Below are positions 9,086-18,989 of a stretch of DNA of 64,000 bases, piece after piece (the first letter of the stretch is position 1; the number at the start of each line of letters is the position of its first letter). The notes under the pieces are model-generated. The model searched no databases and was not told the origin of the DNA. It saw only the letters and a program-made list of their open reading frames with translations. This DNA comes from Variovorax sp. S12S4 (GTDB lineage Bacteria > Pseudomonadota > Gammaproteobacteria > Burkholderiales > Burkholderiaceae_C), in contig NZ_JALPKR020000002.1 in the NCBI RefSeq assembly GCF_023195515.1, positions 5,856,746 to 5,920,745 on the forward strand, read 5' to 3'. The position numbers and the translations under genes were made by a program.

Positions 9086-9408
9086 GATGAAGCCTTGCTT
9101 TGTCATCCTTCGCGTTGATGGTGCTGAACGCCGCTGTTCGGGGCGCGCACCCGCCGACGGGGTACCTTTCTCCGCGAATGTCCCCCGGCCTGCGGCCTCC
9201 TCCTTTATTTCGCTGCGCAAGGCACCCCATCGACGGGTGCGTTGCACAGAGCGGTGGTTGATCGGCGGTACACCAGCAGCGTGCCCAAGTGCACAGGGCA
9301 TCGGGTGCTCCGCGCAGCGAAATAAAGGAGGAGGGGCGCAGCCCCCGGGGACATTCGCGGAGGGGAGTACCCGGTGACCTTTGCACACGCCCTGAAGGAA
9401 AAACACAA
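9086..9408 (+). other. 323-bp gap between two permease genes of one operon
   Basis: No convincing gene lies here. Nearly all of it is the inverted-repeat element described separately. The rest is a short leader after the first permease stop and a tail just before the second permease, with GAAGGAAA as its ribosome binding site. The short open frames present on both strands are products of the palindrome. Confidence 0.8.
9158..9374. repeat. Large imperfect inverted-repeat element (MITE-like) inside an ABC transporter operon
   Basis: The left arm (about 9158-9228) and right arm (about 9302-9374) are reverse complements of one another over roughly 70 bp with scattered mismatches. Both arms contain the shared core CCGCGAATGTCCC and CTCCTCCTTTATTTCGCTGCG. 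A central spacer of about 73 bp separates them. There is no transposase. This matches a non-autonomous dispersed palindromic repeat, and similar sequences are remembered from Variovorax-like genomes. As RNA it would form a very long stem between two co-transcribed permease genes, so it could affect transcript stability or the ratio of downstream expression. Confidence 0.85.
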
Positions 9409-10299
9409 ATGACCCAACGCATAGGAGAACAACGCAGCCCAGGCTTCTGGCCCCTCGCAATCGTGTTCGCCCTCTTCGTGCTGTTCCTCTACGGCCCGAT
9501 GATCACGATCTTCATCCTGAGCTTCCAGGGCCCCGAAGGCGGCCTCACCTTTCCGCTGCGCGGCGTCTCGCTGCACTGGTTCTACAAACTGGCCGAGGGC
9601 CTGGGCACTGTCGATATCGGCGCCGCATTCAGGCGCTCGCTCGCGCTGGGTGCTGTGGTGATGGCGTTCACCGTGGTGCTCTCGGTGCTGGCCGGCCTCG
9701 CGTTCCGCAAGAAGCTCGCCGGCAGCAACGCCCTCTTCTTCGTGACGGTCGCGAGCCTCATCATGCCGTCCATCATCATTTCGCTCGGCATCGGCCTGCA
9801 GTTCCGGCTCATCGACACCGGCGTGAAGAGCCTGCTCGAGGCCATGGACGCCACCACCCTGCTCGAAGGCTACGGCACCGCGCTCGGCCTGTTCAGTTCA
9901 GCGCTCGGGGCCCATCTGACCTGGACCCTGCCCTTCGGCCTGCTCATCATGTTCGCGGTGTTCAACCGCTTCAACCCCGCCTACGAAGAAGCCGCGCGCG
10001 ATCTGGGTGCCACGCCCTGGCAGACCTTCCGCCACGTGGTGCTTCCGCTGATCGGCCCTTCCATCGTCGGCATCGGCATGTTCGGCTTCACCCTGTCGTG
10101 GGACGAGATTGCCCGCACTTCTCAGGCCATCGGCGACGTCAACACGCTGCCGCTCGAGTTGCAGGGCCTCACCTCGACCGTGACCACGCCGTCGATCTAT
10201 GCGCTGGGCACGGTGACCACCGTCGTGTCCCTGCTGGTGATGGCCGTGGCCCTGGGCGCGGCTGCGCTGCTGCGCCGGCGTGCCGTTCGGCCGCGGTAG
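9409..10299 (+). CDS. ABC transporter permease, PotC type
   Basis: 296 residues beginning MTQRIGEQRSPGFWP, with six hydrophobic segments and the permease EAA loop (YEEAARDLGATPWQTFRHVVLPLIGP) near residues 189-214. It corresponds to spermidine/putrescine permease II and is the inner-membrane partner of the 8168-9085 permease. ATG 9409 is chosen from the family N-terminus and the GAAGGAAA upstream; a longer frame upstream only reads the repeat element. It ends the operon. Confidence 0.88.
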   Translation: MTQRIGEQRSPGFWPLAIVFALFVLFLYGPMITIFILSFQGPEGGLTFPLRGVSLHWFYKLAEGLGTVDIGAAFRRSLALGAVVMAFTVVLSVLAGLAFRKKLAGSNALFFVTVASLIMPSIIISLGIGLQFRLIDTGVKSLLEAMDATTLLEGYGTALGLFSSALGAHLTWTLPFGLLIMFAVFNRFNPAYEEAARDLGATPWQTFRHVVLPLIGPSIVGIGMFGFTLSWDEIARTSQAIGDVNTLPLELQGLTSTVTTPSIYALGTVTTVVSLLVMAVALGAAALLRRRAVRPR

Positions 10300-10408
10300 C
10301 GCCGAAGACCGGCGCCGCGTCTAGACCTTTTGGCGGACGTGGGCGTTTTCCTACGGCCGCCTAAAATCGCGCTCCAACAAAAGCGCAAACAACGTGAGAG
10401 AGGCGGGA

Positions 10409-11539
10409 ATGCTCGACATCGACAAACTCAACGAATTCACCCAGAACCATGGCGAGCTGCAGCGCGGCCGCGGCCTGGTCACCGGAACCATCGCCCTGAG
10501 CCTGGGCATCCTGTGTTTCCTGGGTGTGCTGGCGTTCCACTTTCCGCAGTACCTCACAACGCCGGAGTTGCGCCGCAGCTACAACGTCGACGTGATGCGT
10601 TTCATCCTGCTGGCGGCCATGGTCGTCTCGGGCGGGCTGGCGCTGGTCAACATCATCTTCAACCGCTCGCGCTGGCTCTCTTCGGCCGCATTCTTGCTGG
10701 TGGCCGCGGCCGCGCTGCTCGGCGGGCACAAGGTGCCGGTGAACGACTTTGCCGACAACACGCCGTACATCGGCCTCGACTGGTTCATTCTCGACCTGCT
10801 GGGCTCCTCGCTGATCTTCATCTTCATCGAGAAGCTGTTCGCGCTGCGCAAGGACCAGCCGGTTTTTCGCGCCGAGTGGCAAACCGACTTCCACCACTTT
10901 GTGGTCAACCACATGATCGTGGGCTTCGTGCTGCTGGCCACGAACCTGATGGTGCACAAGTTCTTCGGCTGGGCGGCCAACGACGGCATTCGCGGCTGGG
11001 TGGGCAACCTGCCGTTCTGGGCCGGGCTGCTGCTGATCATCCTGGTGGCCGACCTGGTGCAGTACTGGACCCACCGCGCCTATCACGAGGTGCCGGTGCT
11101 CTGGCGCCTTCATGCGGTGCACCACAGCGTGAAAAGCATGGACTGGATGGCCGGCTCGCGCCAGCACATTCTCGAGCTGCTGATCACGCGCACGCTGGTG
11201 CTCGCGCCGATCTACGTGTTCGGCTTTTCGAAGGAAGTGATCGACGCGTACATCGTGGTGGTGGGGTTCCAGGCGGTGTTCAACCACTGCAACGTGAGCG
11301 TTCGGCTCGGCCCGCTGCGCTACATCATCGTGACGCCCAACTTCCACCACTGGCACCACAGCCAGGACGTCGAGGCGCTCGACAAGAACTATTCGGCGCA
11401 CTACGCCTTTCTTGACTACATCTTCGGCACCGCGGTGAAGAGCACCAAGCTCTGGCCCGAAAAATACGGCGTGCTCGGCGACTACGTGCCCAACGGCTTC
11501 TTCAAGCAACTGAAGTTCCCGTTCGTCTGGAAAGGATGA
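10409..11539 (+). CDS. Sterol desaturase / fatty acid hydroxylase family membrane protein
   Basis: 376 residues with several hydrophobic helices and the eight-histidine di-iron motifs: HRAYHEVPVLWRLHAVHHS near residues 226-244 and HHWHHS near residue 315, plus FNHCNV. This is the fatty acid hydroxylase superfamily (membrane di-iron oxygenases that hydroxylate or desaturate lipids). The ATG at 10409 is preferred over an earlier GTG because of GAGGCGGGA just upstream. A TAAAAT at 10362-10367 could be the -10 box. Its stop overlaps the start of the following lipoprotein gene, suggesting the two are translated together. The substrate is unknown. Confidence 0.85.
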   Translation: MLDIDKLNEFTQNHGELQRGRGLVTGTIALSLGILCFLGVLAFHFPQYLTTPELRRSYNVDVMRFILLAAMVVSGGLALVNIIFNRSRWLSSAAFLLVAAAALLGGHKVPVNDFADNTPYIGLDWFILDLLGSSLIFIFIEKLFALRKDQPVFRAEWQTDFHHFVVNHMIVGFVLLATNLMVHKFFGWAANDGIRGWVGNLPFWAGLLLIILVADLVQYWTHRAYHEVPVLWRLHAVHHSVKSMDWMAGSRQHILELLITRTLVLAPIYVFGFSKEVIDAYIVVVGFQAVFNHCNVSVRLGPLRYIIVTPNFHHWHHSQDVEALDKNYSAHYAFLDYIFGTAVKSTKLWPEKYGVLGDYVPNGFFKQLKFPFVWKG

Positions 11540-12315
11540 TGCGTACCGCCCTTCTCATGGCGGCGGCCACCGCCGCGCTGCTGCTTACGGCGTGCGCCAC
11601 GCGAGTGGACCTGCCCTCCAAGGACACCGGGTTGCGCCTGCGCGTGCAAAGCTCGGTCATTGCGCCCGGCAACGGCGGCGAGCTCATCGCCGCCGATGCG
11701 CTGCAGCCCGGCGACATCCTGCTGACCTCGATCGCCACGGTCAATTCCTTCGGCATTCGCCTTGGCACCTTCTCGCCGGTGAGCCATGCGGTGCTGTACC
11801 TGGGCGACGGACTGATTGCCGAAGCCGTGGGCACCGGCGTGCGCGCACGGCGGGTGGCTGATGTGGTGGACGAAGAACAGATGGTCGTCGCCTTTCGCGT
11901 GCCCGGGCTCGATGCCGCGGGGGTCGAAAAGCTACGCGCCTGGGCCAACTCGCAGGTCGGCACCCGCTACAACACCACCGGCGTGCTGCTGAACGCGCCT
12001 TTCGTGCTGAACCGGCGCCTGTGCGAGCTGCCGCTGATACCTTCGGCCGTGAGCCACTATTGCATCAGCGGCATGGCCATGGTGCAGCTGGGCGCGAGCC
12101 GCGACGACCAGTTCTTCTGCTCGCAGTTCGTGCTCGAAGCCTACCGCCAGGCCGGCATGCCGATCACCGACGCCGACCCACGCTGGGTGAGCCCGGCCGA
12201 CCTGCTGCACATGCGCGAGGGCGACGTGCCCTCGATTGCCGCGACGCAGCCGCTGCGCTACGTCGGGCACCTGAAGTACAACGCGCCGCCGCTTCTTGCG
12301 GCCGATGGCCCCTGA
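11536..12315 (+). CDS. YiiX-like permuted papain-fold lipoprotein
   Basis: 259 residues. A lipoprotein signal peptide ends in LTAC with the lipidated cysteine at residue 20. The body has the permuted NlpC/P60 (YiiX/YebB) pattern: LQPGDILL, a histidine in SPVSHAVLYLGDG and the nucleophile candidate cysteine in DDQFFCSQFVLEAY. The cysteine follows the histidine, as expected for the circularly permuted papain-like enzymes that act as amidases or peptidases. It overlaps the upstream desaturase stop and the downstream flavoprotein start, so these three genes are coupled. The physiological substrate is not known. Confidence 0.8.
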   Translation: MMRTALLMAAATAALLLTACATRVDLPSKDTGLRLRVQSSVIAPGNGGELIAADALQPGDILLTSIATVNSFGIRLGTFSPVSHAVLYLGDGLIAEAVGTGVRARRVADVVDEEQMVVAFRVPGLDAAGVEKLRAWANSQVGTRYNTTGVLLNAPFVLNRRLCELPLIPSAVSHYCISGMAMVQLGASRDDQFFCSQFVLEAYRQAGMPITDADPRWVSPADLLHMREGDVPSIAATQPLRYVGHLKYNAPPLLAADGP

Positions 12316-13564
12316 TCTCCCTCGTACCGGTTTGAGCGCTCCTTTCCAGTTCGATGTCGTCGTGGTCGGCGCCGGTGCGGCCGGGCTGTTCTGCGCCGGG
12401 CTGGCGGGCCAGCGCGGGCTCAAGGTGCTGCTGGTCGACCACAGCGAGAAGGTCGGCGAGAAGATCCGCATCTCGGGCGGCGGCCGCGCCAACTTCACCA
12501 ACCGCGATCTCGACGTGCGCGCCCCGCAGCGCCACTTCATCGGCGACAACCCGAATTTCTGCCGCTCGGCGCTCTCGCGCTATGCGCCGCAACAATTCAT
12601 CGAGCTGGTGCAAAAGCACGGCATCGCCTTTCACGAGAAGCACAGGGGGCAACTGTTCTGCGACGGCTCTTCGCAGCAAATCGTCGACATGCTGCTGGCC
12701 GAGTGCGAGGCAGGCAATGTCACGCGCTGGCAGCCTTGCAAGCTTGGGAAGATCGCGTTCTCGCCGGCTGAAAACGGCTCGGCGGGGCCAGGCAGCTACC
12801 AAATCGATAGCAGCAAGGGCCCCATCGAAACGCCCAAGCTGGTGGTCGCCACCGGCGGCCTGTCGATTCCGCAGATCGGCGCCAGCGATTTCGGCTATCG
12901 CCTGGCCGAGCAGTTCGGCCTGCGCGTGATTGCGCCCCGCCCCGCCCTGGTGCCGCTGACCTTCGGCGGCGAAGCCTGGGCGCCGTATGCCGAACTGGCC
13001 GGGCTGGCGCTGCCGGTGCGCATCGAGACCGGTGCCAAGAAAGAAAAGATGGCCTTCCTCGAAGACCTGCTGTTCACGCACCGCGGCCTCTCAGGCCCGG
13101 CCGTGCTGCAGATTTCGAGCTACTGGAAGCCCGGAACCCCGCTGACGCTCGACTTTGCACCGGGCGTGAACGTGGCCGAAGCCCTGGGCGAAGCCAAGCT
13201 CCGCTCGAAGAAGCGCATTGCCAACGAACTGGCGGCGCTGGTGCCGTCCCGGCTGGCAGACGCCTGGGTGGGGCAAGACCCCGCCCTGCAGCGCCCGGTC
13301 AACGAGGCCGCTGACAAGGCGCTGGCGGCCCTGGCCGAGCGCATTGCCCGCTGGCAGATCACCCCCAGCGGCACCGAGGGCTACAAGAAGGCCGAAGTCA
13401 CCGCGGGCGGGGTCGACACCCGCGATTTGTCGTCCCAAACGATGGAATCCAAGCAGCCGGGCCTTTATTTCATCGGCGAAGTGGTCGATGTGACCGGATG
13501 GTTGGGCGGATACAACTTTCAATGGGCCTGGGCGAGCGCACATGCGTGCGCAACCGCGCTATAA
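12305..13564 (+). CDS. HI0933/YhiN (BaiN-like) FAD-dependent oxidoreductase
   Basis: 419 residues. The Rossmann dinucleotide loop [17 protein letters not shown] is at residues 18-34 and the family marker [15 protein letters not shown] at about 56-70. The C-terminal block [52 protein letters not shown] region closes the fold. It belongs to the HI0933-like flavoproteins, some of which reduce unsaturated steroid or bile acid substrates; most are uncharacterised. ATG 12305 overlaps the end of the YiiX-like gene. The TATAAT used by rpsU overlaps its stop codon. Confidence 0.88.
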
Positions 13565-13565
13565 T
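13560..13565 (+). promoter_or_regulatory. Probable -10 box of rpsU
   Basis: A perfect TATAAT overlaps the stop codon of the upstream flavoprotein gene and lies about 110 bp before rpsU. The long leader that follows (to 13673) is GC-rich with several short hairpins. No good -35 hexamer is visible at 17 bp spacing, so this is a tentative call. Confidence 0.5.
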
Positions 13566-13673
13566 CGCGGGCTAACTTTGGCCTTCCCTCAACGGCCGCA
13601 AAAATTTTCAGTTGAGGAACCCCGGCTTGGGGCCTCGATCTCCCCGAGCCAAATTCAGTTCAACGATTCATCA

Positions 13674-13886
13674 ATGACCACCATCCGCGTTAAAGAAAAC
13701 GAGCCTTTCGACGTCGCCCTGCGCCGCTTCAAGCGCACCATCGAAAAGCTCGGCCTGCTGACCGACCTGCGTGCCCGCGAGTTCTACGAAAAGCCGACCG
13801 CCGAGCGCAAGCGCAAGAAGGCAGCCGCCGTCAAGCGCCACTACAAGCGCGTGCGCAGCATGCAGCTCCCCAAGAAGCTGTACTGA
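13674..13886 (+). CDS. rpsU: 30S ribosomal protein S21
   Basis: 70 residues, starting [20 protein letters not shown] and ending in a basic tail ([15 protein letters not shown]). Size and sequence are those of bacterial S21, the small-subunit protein at the mRNA exit/anti-Shine-Dalgarno region. It sits upstream of yqeY, an order common in proteobacteria, with a terminator-like hairpin between them. Confidence 0.97.
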
Positions 13887-13951
13887 TGCCCGTTGGCAAC
13901 AGGGTCGCCGGCCTTTGACGCAAGTCGGCCCAGCGACCCGATTGCTGCCTC

Positions 13952-13990
13952 AGCCGCGCCAGGGAAACCTGCCGCGGCTTTTGTTTTTTC
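13952..13990 (+). terminator. Intrinsic terminator after rpsU
   Basis: The stem AGCCGCG (13952-13958) pairs with CGCGGCT (13973-13979), with a 14-base loop, followed by TTTGTTTTTT. It would limit read-through from rpsU into yqeY, perhaps only partially, since yqeY starts 20 bp later. Confidence 0.8.
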
Positions 13991-14009
13991 CGAACCAGGA
14001 GCCCCGAGC

Positions 14010-14459
14010 ATGAGCCTCAAGGAACAGATCACCGAAGACATGAAGACCGCGATGCGCGCCAAGGACTCGGAGCGCCTTGGCACCATCCGCCTGCTGATGG
14101 CCGCCCTGAAGCAGAAGGAAGTCGACGAGCGCGTGGAGCTCGACGACGCCATGATCGTTGCCATCGTCGACAAGATGGTCAAGCAGCGCAAGGACTCGAT
14201 CGCCGCCTTCACCACCGGCGGCCGCACCGACCTGGCCGACAAGGAATCCGCCGAGATCAAGGTGCTCGAGGTGTACCTGCCGCAGCGCATGAGCGCCGAC
14301 GAAGTGGCCACCGAGGTGAAAGCCATCGTGGCCGAACTGGGTGCCAAGGGCCCGGGCGACATGGGCAAGGTGATGGGCGCGGTCAAGACCCGCCTCGCCG
14401 GCAAGGCCGACATGGGCCAGGTGAGCGCGGCGGTCAAGGCCGCCCTCGCAGGCGCCTGA
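14010..14459 (+). CDS. yqeY: GatB/YqeY domain protein
   Basis: 149 residues, beginning MSLKEQITEDMKTAMRAKD and including LGTIRLLMAALKQKEVD and the C-terminal GKVMGAVKTRLAGKADMGQVSAAVK, which match YqeY proteins related to the tail domain of the GatB/GatE amidotransferases. A role in tRNA-dependent processes is proposed for the family but is not proven. ATG 14010 follows GAACCAGGAGCC. The stop overlaps the Nudix gene start (TGATG). Confidence 0.93.
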   Translation: MSLKEQITEDMKTAMRAKDSERLGTIRLLMAALKQKEVDERVELDDAMIVAIVDKMVKQRKDSIAAFTTGGRTDLADKESAEIKVLEVYLPQRMSADEVATEVKAIVAELGAKGPGDMGKVMGAVKTRLAGKADMGQVSAAVKAALAGA

Positions 14460-14926
14460 TGAGCGACGGCGGCTGCGCCACCACCGTCCTGAAAGCCTGC
14501 GCCTGCCTCGTCGATGCACGGGGCCGGCTGCTGGTGTTCCGCCATCCCGGCGACGGGAACATGCAGTTGCCCAAGGGCACCATCGAGCCCGGCGAATCAC
14601 CCGAGGTGGCGGTGCGCCGCGAACTGCTCGAGGAATCGGGCATCGACCACGTCGGCGAGCTGCAATCGCTCGGCACGCTGCACCGCGACTGCGAGGCCGG
14701 CACCGAGGGCAACACACTGCGCCATCCGCAGCTGTGGCACCTGTTCCTGATGCGCGCCGAAGCGCCTCTGCCCGAAAGCTTCGACCACGTGGCCATGGGC
14801 AGTCCGGAAGAAGACGGCCTGGTGTTCTCGTTCAGCTGGCTGGCGCAGGGCGACGACGTCGAGAACTTCACCCTGCCCTACCGGCAAGCCATCGAGCGCG
14901 TTCGCGAAGCCTTGCTCGCAGCCTGA
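14459..14926 (+). CDS. Nudix hydrolase
   Basis: 155 residues. A complete Nudix box is present (G-x5-E-x7-REUxEExGU) as GTIEPGE, then REL LEESGI around residues 40-62. Such enzymes cleave nucleoside diphosphates linked to another group. The sequence MQLPKGTIEPGESP is typical of the NUDIX families that act on dinucleotide polyphosphates or nucleotides, but the substrate cannot be assigned. It overlaps the yqeY stop and is probably in the same transcript. Confidence 0.88.
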   Translation: MSDGGCATTVLKACACLVDARGRLLVFRHPGDGNMQLPKGTIEPGESPEVAVRRELLEESGIDHVGELQSLGTLHRDCEAGTEGNTLRHPQLWHLFLMRAEAPLPESFDHVAMGSPEEDGLVFSFSWLAQGDDVENFTLPYRQAIERVREALLAA

Positions 14927-14961
14927 GGCTCCACTGCCGGCGGCGCCGGGCGGTAAGAGCC

Positions 14962-15717
14962 TCACCCCAGCGCGCGCACCACCATATAGAACCCCAGCAG
15001 CGCCAGCCCGGCCAGGAAGCAGCGCCGGAACACCGCCACGGGCAACCGCTTGCGCAGCCACGTGCCCAGCGCCATGCCGCCGATGGCCGGCAGCAACATC
15101 GCGATGGAGCCGCCGAGCGCCGACACCGGATACTCCCCGTTGCCCGCCAGCCCGATGGCGAGCACCACGGTCGACGTGGTGAATGAAATGCCCATCGCCT
15201 GAATCAGCGCATCGCGCTGGAATCCCAAAGCCTGCATATAAGGCACGGCCGGCATTGCGAACACGCCGGTCACCGCGGTGACCAGGCCTGTTGCCGCGCC
15301 CACGACAGGGCCGAGCCAGCGCTCACGCCCCGGCGGCACATGCAGTTGCCGGCCCGTGAGCCCCCACAGCGCATAGGCCACCAGCGCCACCCCGAGCGCC
15401 ACCGACGCCCATGCGCCCCCGGGCACGCCAAGCCACAACGCGCCGCCAAGAGTGCCCGCCACGATGCCGGCCTGCATGCCGCCGATGCGGCGCAGCACCG
15501 GCTTGAAAGTCGCGCGCGGCCCGGTCTGCCAAATATTGGTAACCAGCGACGGCACGATCAGCAAGGCGGCTGCCTGGGCCGGTGGCATCCAGAGCGCGAG
15601 CAGCGCCATCGCCACCGTCGGCAGGCCGAGCCCAATCACCCCCTTGACCGTGCCGGCCAGCAGAAACACAGCGGCGGCGGCAAGCCAGTGACCGGCCAGT
15701 TGGTTCGATATTTCCAT
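14962..15717 (-). CDS. Sulfite exporter TauE/SafE (TSUP) family permease
   Basis: 251 residues with about eight hydrophobic segments. The N-terminal LLAGTVKGVIGLGLPTVAMALLALWM and the internal repeat AATGLVTAVTGVFAMPAVPYMQALG are TSUP signatures; these proteins move sulfite, sulfonates or other small anions across the inner membrane. The ATG at 15717 gives the normal family start; an upstream start would add a non-conserved leader. It is divergent from the LysR gene at 15820, with about 100 bp between, so the LysR protein may control it. Confidence 0.83.
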   Translation of the reverse strand: MEISNQLAGHWLAAAAVFLLAGTVKGVIGLGLPTVAMALLALWMPPAQAAALLIVPSLVTNIWQTGPRATFKPVLRRIGGMQAGIVAGTLGGALWLGVPGGAWASVALGVALVAYALWGLTGRQLHVPPGRERWLGPVVGAATGLVTAVTGVFAMPAVPYMQALGFQRDALIQAMGISFTTSTVVLAIGLAGNGEYPVSALGGSIAMLLPAIGGMALGTWLRKRLPVAVFRRCFLAGLALLGFYMVVRALG

Positions 15718-15819
15718 CGATGCCCAGTCTGCCGGCGAGGCCCGCGCCTGCAAATGCGGCTTTGGCGCAGCCGGCCTCAGGCACAGACTGAGGCTCCCGT
15801 GCTACCTTGCGGGCTCACC

Positions 15820-16725
15820 ATGCGATTCGACCTCACAGACCTTCGGCTGTTTCTTCACGTTGTGGAGGCCGGCAGCCTCACCGCCGGCGCACAGCGTTCG
15901 CACATGACGCTCGCTTCGGCGAGCCAACGCGTGCGCGGCATGGAAGACGCGCTCGGCAGCCCGCTGCTCACACGGCACGCGCAGGGCGTGCGCCCCACCG
16001 AGGCGGGCCGCACGCTGCTGCACCATGCCCGCGTCGTGCTGCAGCAGATGGAACGCATGCGCGGCGAGCTTGGCGAATACGGCCAGGGCCTCAAGGGCCA
16101 CGTGCGATTCATGTGCGGCACCTCGGCGCTGAACGAACACCTGCCCGAAGTGCTGAGCCGCTTTCTCGCGCAGCACCCGCGCATCTCGGTCGACCTGGAA
16201 GAGCGGCCGAGCCCCGATTCTGTGGAGGCGCTGCGTGCGGGCCTGTGCGACATCGGCATCGTTTCGGACGCGGTCAGCACCGAGGGCCTCGAGTGCCACC
16301 CCTTCCGCCGCGACGACCTCGTGCTCGTGATGCCGCGCGGGCATGCGCTGGCCGGACGGCGCCGCGTGCACCTGGCCGAGGTGGCCGACAGCGAATTCGT
16401 CGGCCTGACCGAGGACAGCGCGCTGCAGCGGCTGGTCACGCAGCATGCCCGCGCTATGGGCAAGCAGCTGGCCTACCGCGTGCGCGTGCGCAACTTCGAA
16501 GCGGTGTGCGGCATGGTCGAGCACGGCATCGGCGTGGGCATCGTGCCGCAGACCGCGGCCGTGCGCTGCGCCCGCTCGATGAAGATCGCGCGCGCCGGGC
16601 TGAGCGACGCATGGGCCGAGCGCACGCTGATGGCCTGCGTGCGTTCGTCGGAAGACCTGCCGCTCAACGCGCGCCGCATGCTGGAGCATTTGCTGACGCC
16701 GCCGGAGAAGGTTGCGGCGAAGTAG
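15820..16725 (+). CDS. LysR-family transcriptional regulator
   Basis: 301 residues. The N-terminal winged helix-turn-helix is DLRLFLHVVEAGSLTAGAQRSHMTLASASQRVRGMEDALGSPLLTR-type and is followed by a type 2 periplasmic-binding effector domain from about residue 90. The start at 15820 puts the HTH in its normal position. It is divergent from the TauE-type permease, and LysR proteins often govern the divergent neighbour. The ligand is unknown. Confidence 0.9.
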   Translation: MRFDLTDLRLFLHVVEAGSLTAGAQRSHMTLASASQRVRGMEDALGSPLLTRHAQGVRPTEAGRTLLHHARVVLQQMERMRGELGEYGQGLKGHVRFMCGTSALNEHLPEVLSRFLAQHPRISVDLEERPSPDSVEALRAGLCDIGIVSDAVSTEGLECHPFRRDDLVLVMPRGHALAGRRRVHLAEVADSEFVGLTEDSALQRLVTQHARAMGKQLAYRVRVRNFEAVCGMVEHGIGVGIVPQTAAVRCARSMKIARAGLSDAWAERTLMACVRSSEDLPLNARRMLEHLLTPPEKVAAK

Positions 16726-16770
16726 CCGGGCCGCCACCGCATTGGCGCCTGCCTTGCGGCCGCCGCAGGC

Positions 16771-17820
16771 TCAGGCCGCTGCAGGCTCGGGAAACTCGAT
16801 CTGGATCTTCACGTCCGTCGCCTTGCCCGCCGCGGCCTCTTCGAAGGCCTTGATGCCGTCTTCGAAAGCGAAGGTGCGCGAGATGAACGGCTTCACGTTC
16901 ACCTGCCCCGAGGCGATCAGCGCGAGCGCGCGCGGAAAGATGTTGGCGTAGCGAAAAACGGATTCGATGCGCACTTCCTTCGCCTGGATCGCGACGATGT
17001 CGAAGGCCACCTTGGCGGGCGGAATGCCCACCAGCACCAGGCACCCGCCGGGGCACAGCAGGTCGAAGATGCCGTCGAAGGCGCGCGTGCTGCCGCTGGC
17101 TTCGAACACCACATTGGCGCCCCAGCCGTCGGTGAGCGTCTTCACGGTTTCCGCAAGGTTGGTGTCACGCACGTTGACCGTGGTCACCGCGGGATTGCCG
17201 GCAAACAGCGCCAGCTTTTCAGCAACCAGGTCGGCAAGGATCACGCGCGCCGCACCGCCCGCGAGCGCGGCCAGCGCCGTCATGGCGCCGATGGTGCCGG
17301 CACCGACGACAACCGCCACGTCGCCAGGCTTGAGCGCTGCCTTCTTAGCGGCCTGCAGGCCGATGGCCAGCGGCTCGACGATGGCGCCTTCGCCAAAACT
17401 CACGTTGTCCGGCAGGCGAAAGGTGAATGCGGCCGGATGCACGACGAAAGGCGTGAGGCAACCGTGGATGGGCGGCGTGGCCCAGAAGCGCACGGCCGGA
17501 TCGAGGTTGTAGATGCCTTCGCGCGTCGCGCGCGAATCCATCTGCGGAATGCCGGGCTCCATGCACACCCGGTCGCCAGGCTTCAGGTGCGTGACCTCCG
17601 CTCCCACTTCGGCCACCACGCCGGAAGCTTCGTGGCCGAGGATCATCGGCTCGTCGACCGTGTAGGGGCCGATGCCGCCATGCTGGTAGTAGTGAACATC
17701 GCTGCCGCAAACGCCCACCGTGTGCATGCGGATCTTCACGTCGCGGGGCCCCACGTGCAGGGGAACCTCGACGTCGCGCAGCGTGAGTTCGTGCGCCTTT
17801 TCCAGAACAAGTGCTCTCAT
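16771..17820 (-). CDS. Xylitol/sorbitol dehydrogenase-like zinc-dependent alcohol dehydrogenase
   Basis: 349 residues of the medium-chain dehydrogenase family. Catalytic zinc ligands are suggested by [11 protein letters not shown] (C near residue 37) and ILGHEASG (His-Glu near 62). The NAD-binding loop is [15 protein letters not shown] near residue 170. The structural-zinc cysteine cluster is missing: where four cysteines usually stand, the protein reads [18 protein letters not shown], as in bacterial xylitol dehydrogenases. It oxidises a polyol to a ketose. It is the last gene of the cluster whose ABC transporter precedes it, which fits polyol import and oxidation. Confidence 0.87.
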   Translation of the reverse strand: MRALVLEKAHELTLRDVEVPLHVGPRDVKIRMHTVGVCGSDVHYYQHGGIGPYTVDEPMILGHEASGVVAEVGAEVTHLKPGDRVCMEPGIPQMDSRATREGIYNLDPAVRFWATPPIHGCLTPFVVHPAAFTFRLPDNVSFGEGAIVEPLAIGLQAAKKAALKPGDVAVVVGAGTIGAMTALAALAGGAARVILADLVAEKLALFAGNPAVTTVNVRDTNLAETVKTLTDGWGANVVFEASGSTRAFDGIFDLLCPGGCLVLVGIPPAKVAFDIVAIQAKEVRIESVFRYANIFPRALALIASGQVNVKPFISRTFAFEDGIKAFEEAAAGKATDVKIQIEFPEPAAA

Positions 17821-17853
17821 GTCGATCTTTCGCTAAGGGTGTGCTTGGGGGTT

Positions 17854-18957
<1,104 letters not shown>

Positions 18958-18989
18958 GGTCTGCCTTCCGGAAAGTTGATCGGCCCGGC

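Noticed and set aside
9051..9460. Several short open frames on both strands in the permease gap
   Set aside because: They mirror each other because of the palindrome, and none has a ribosome site or family match.
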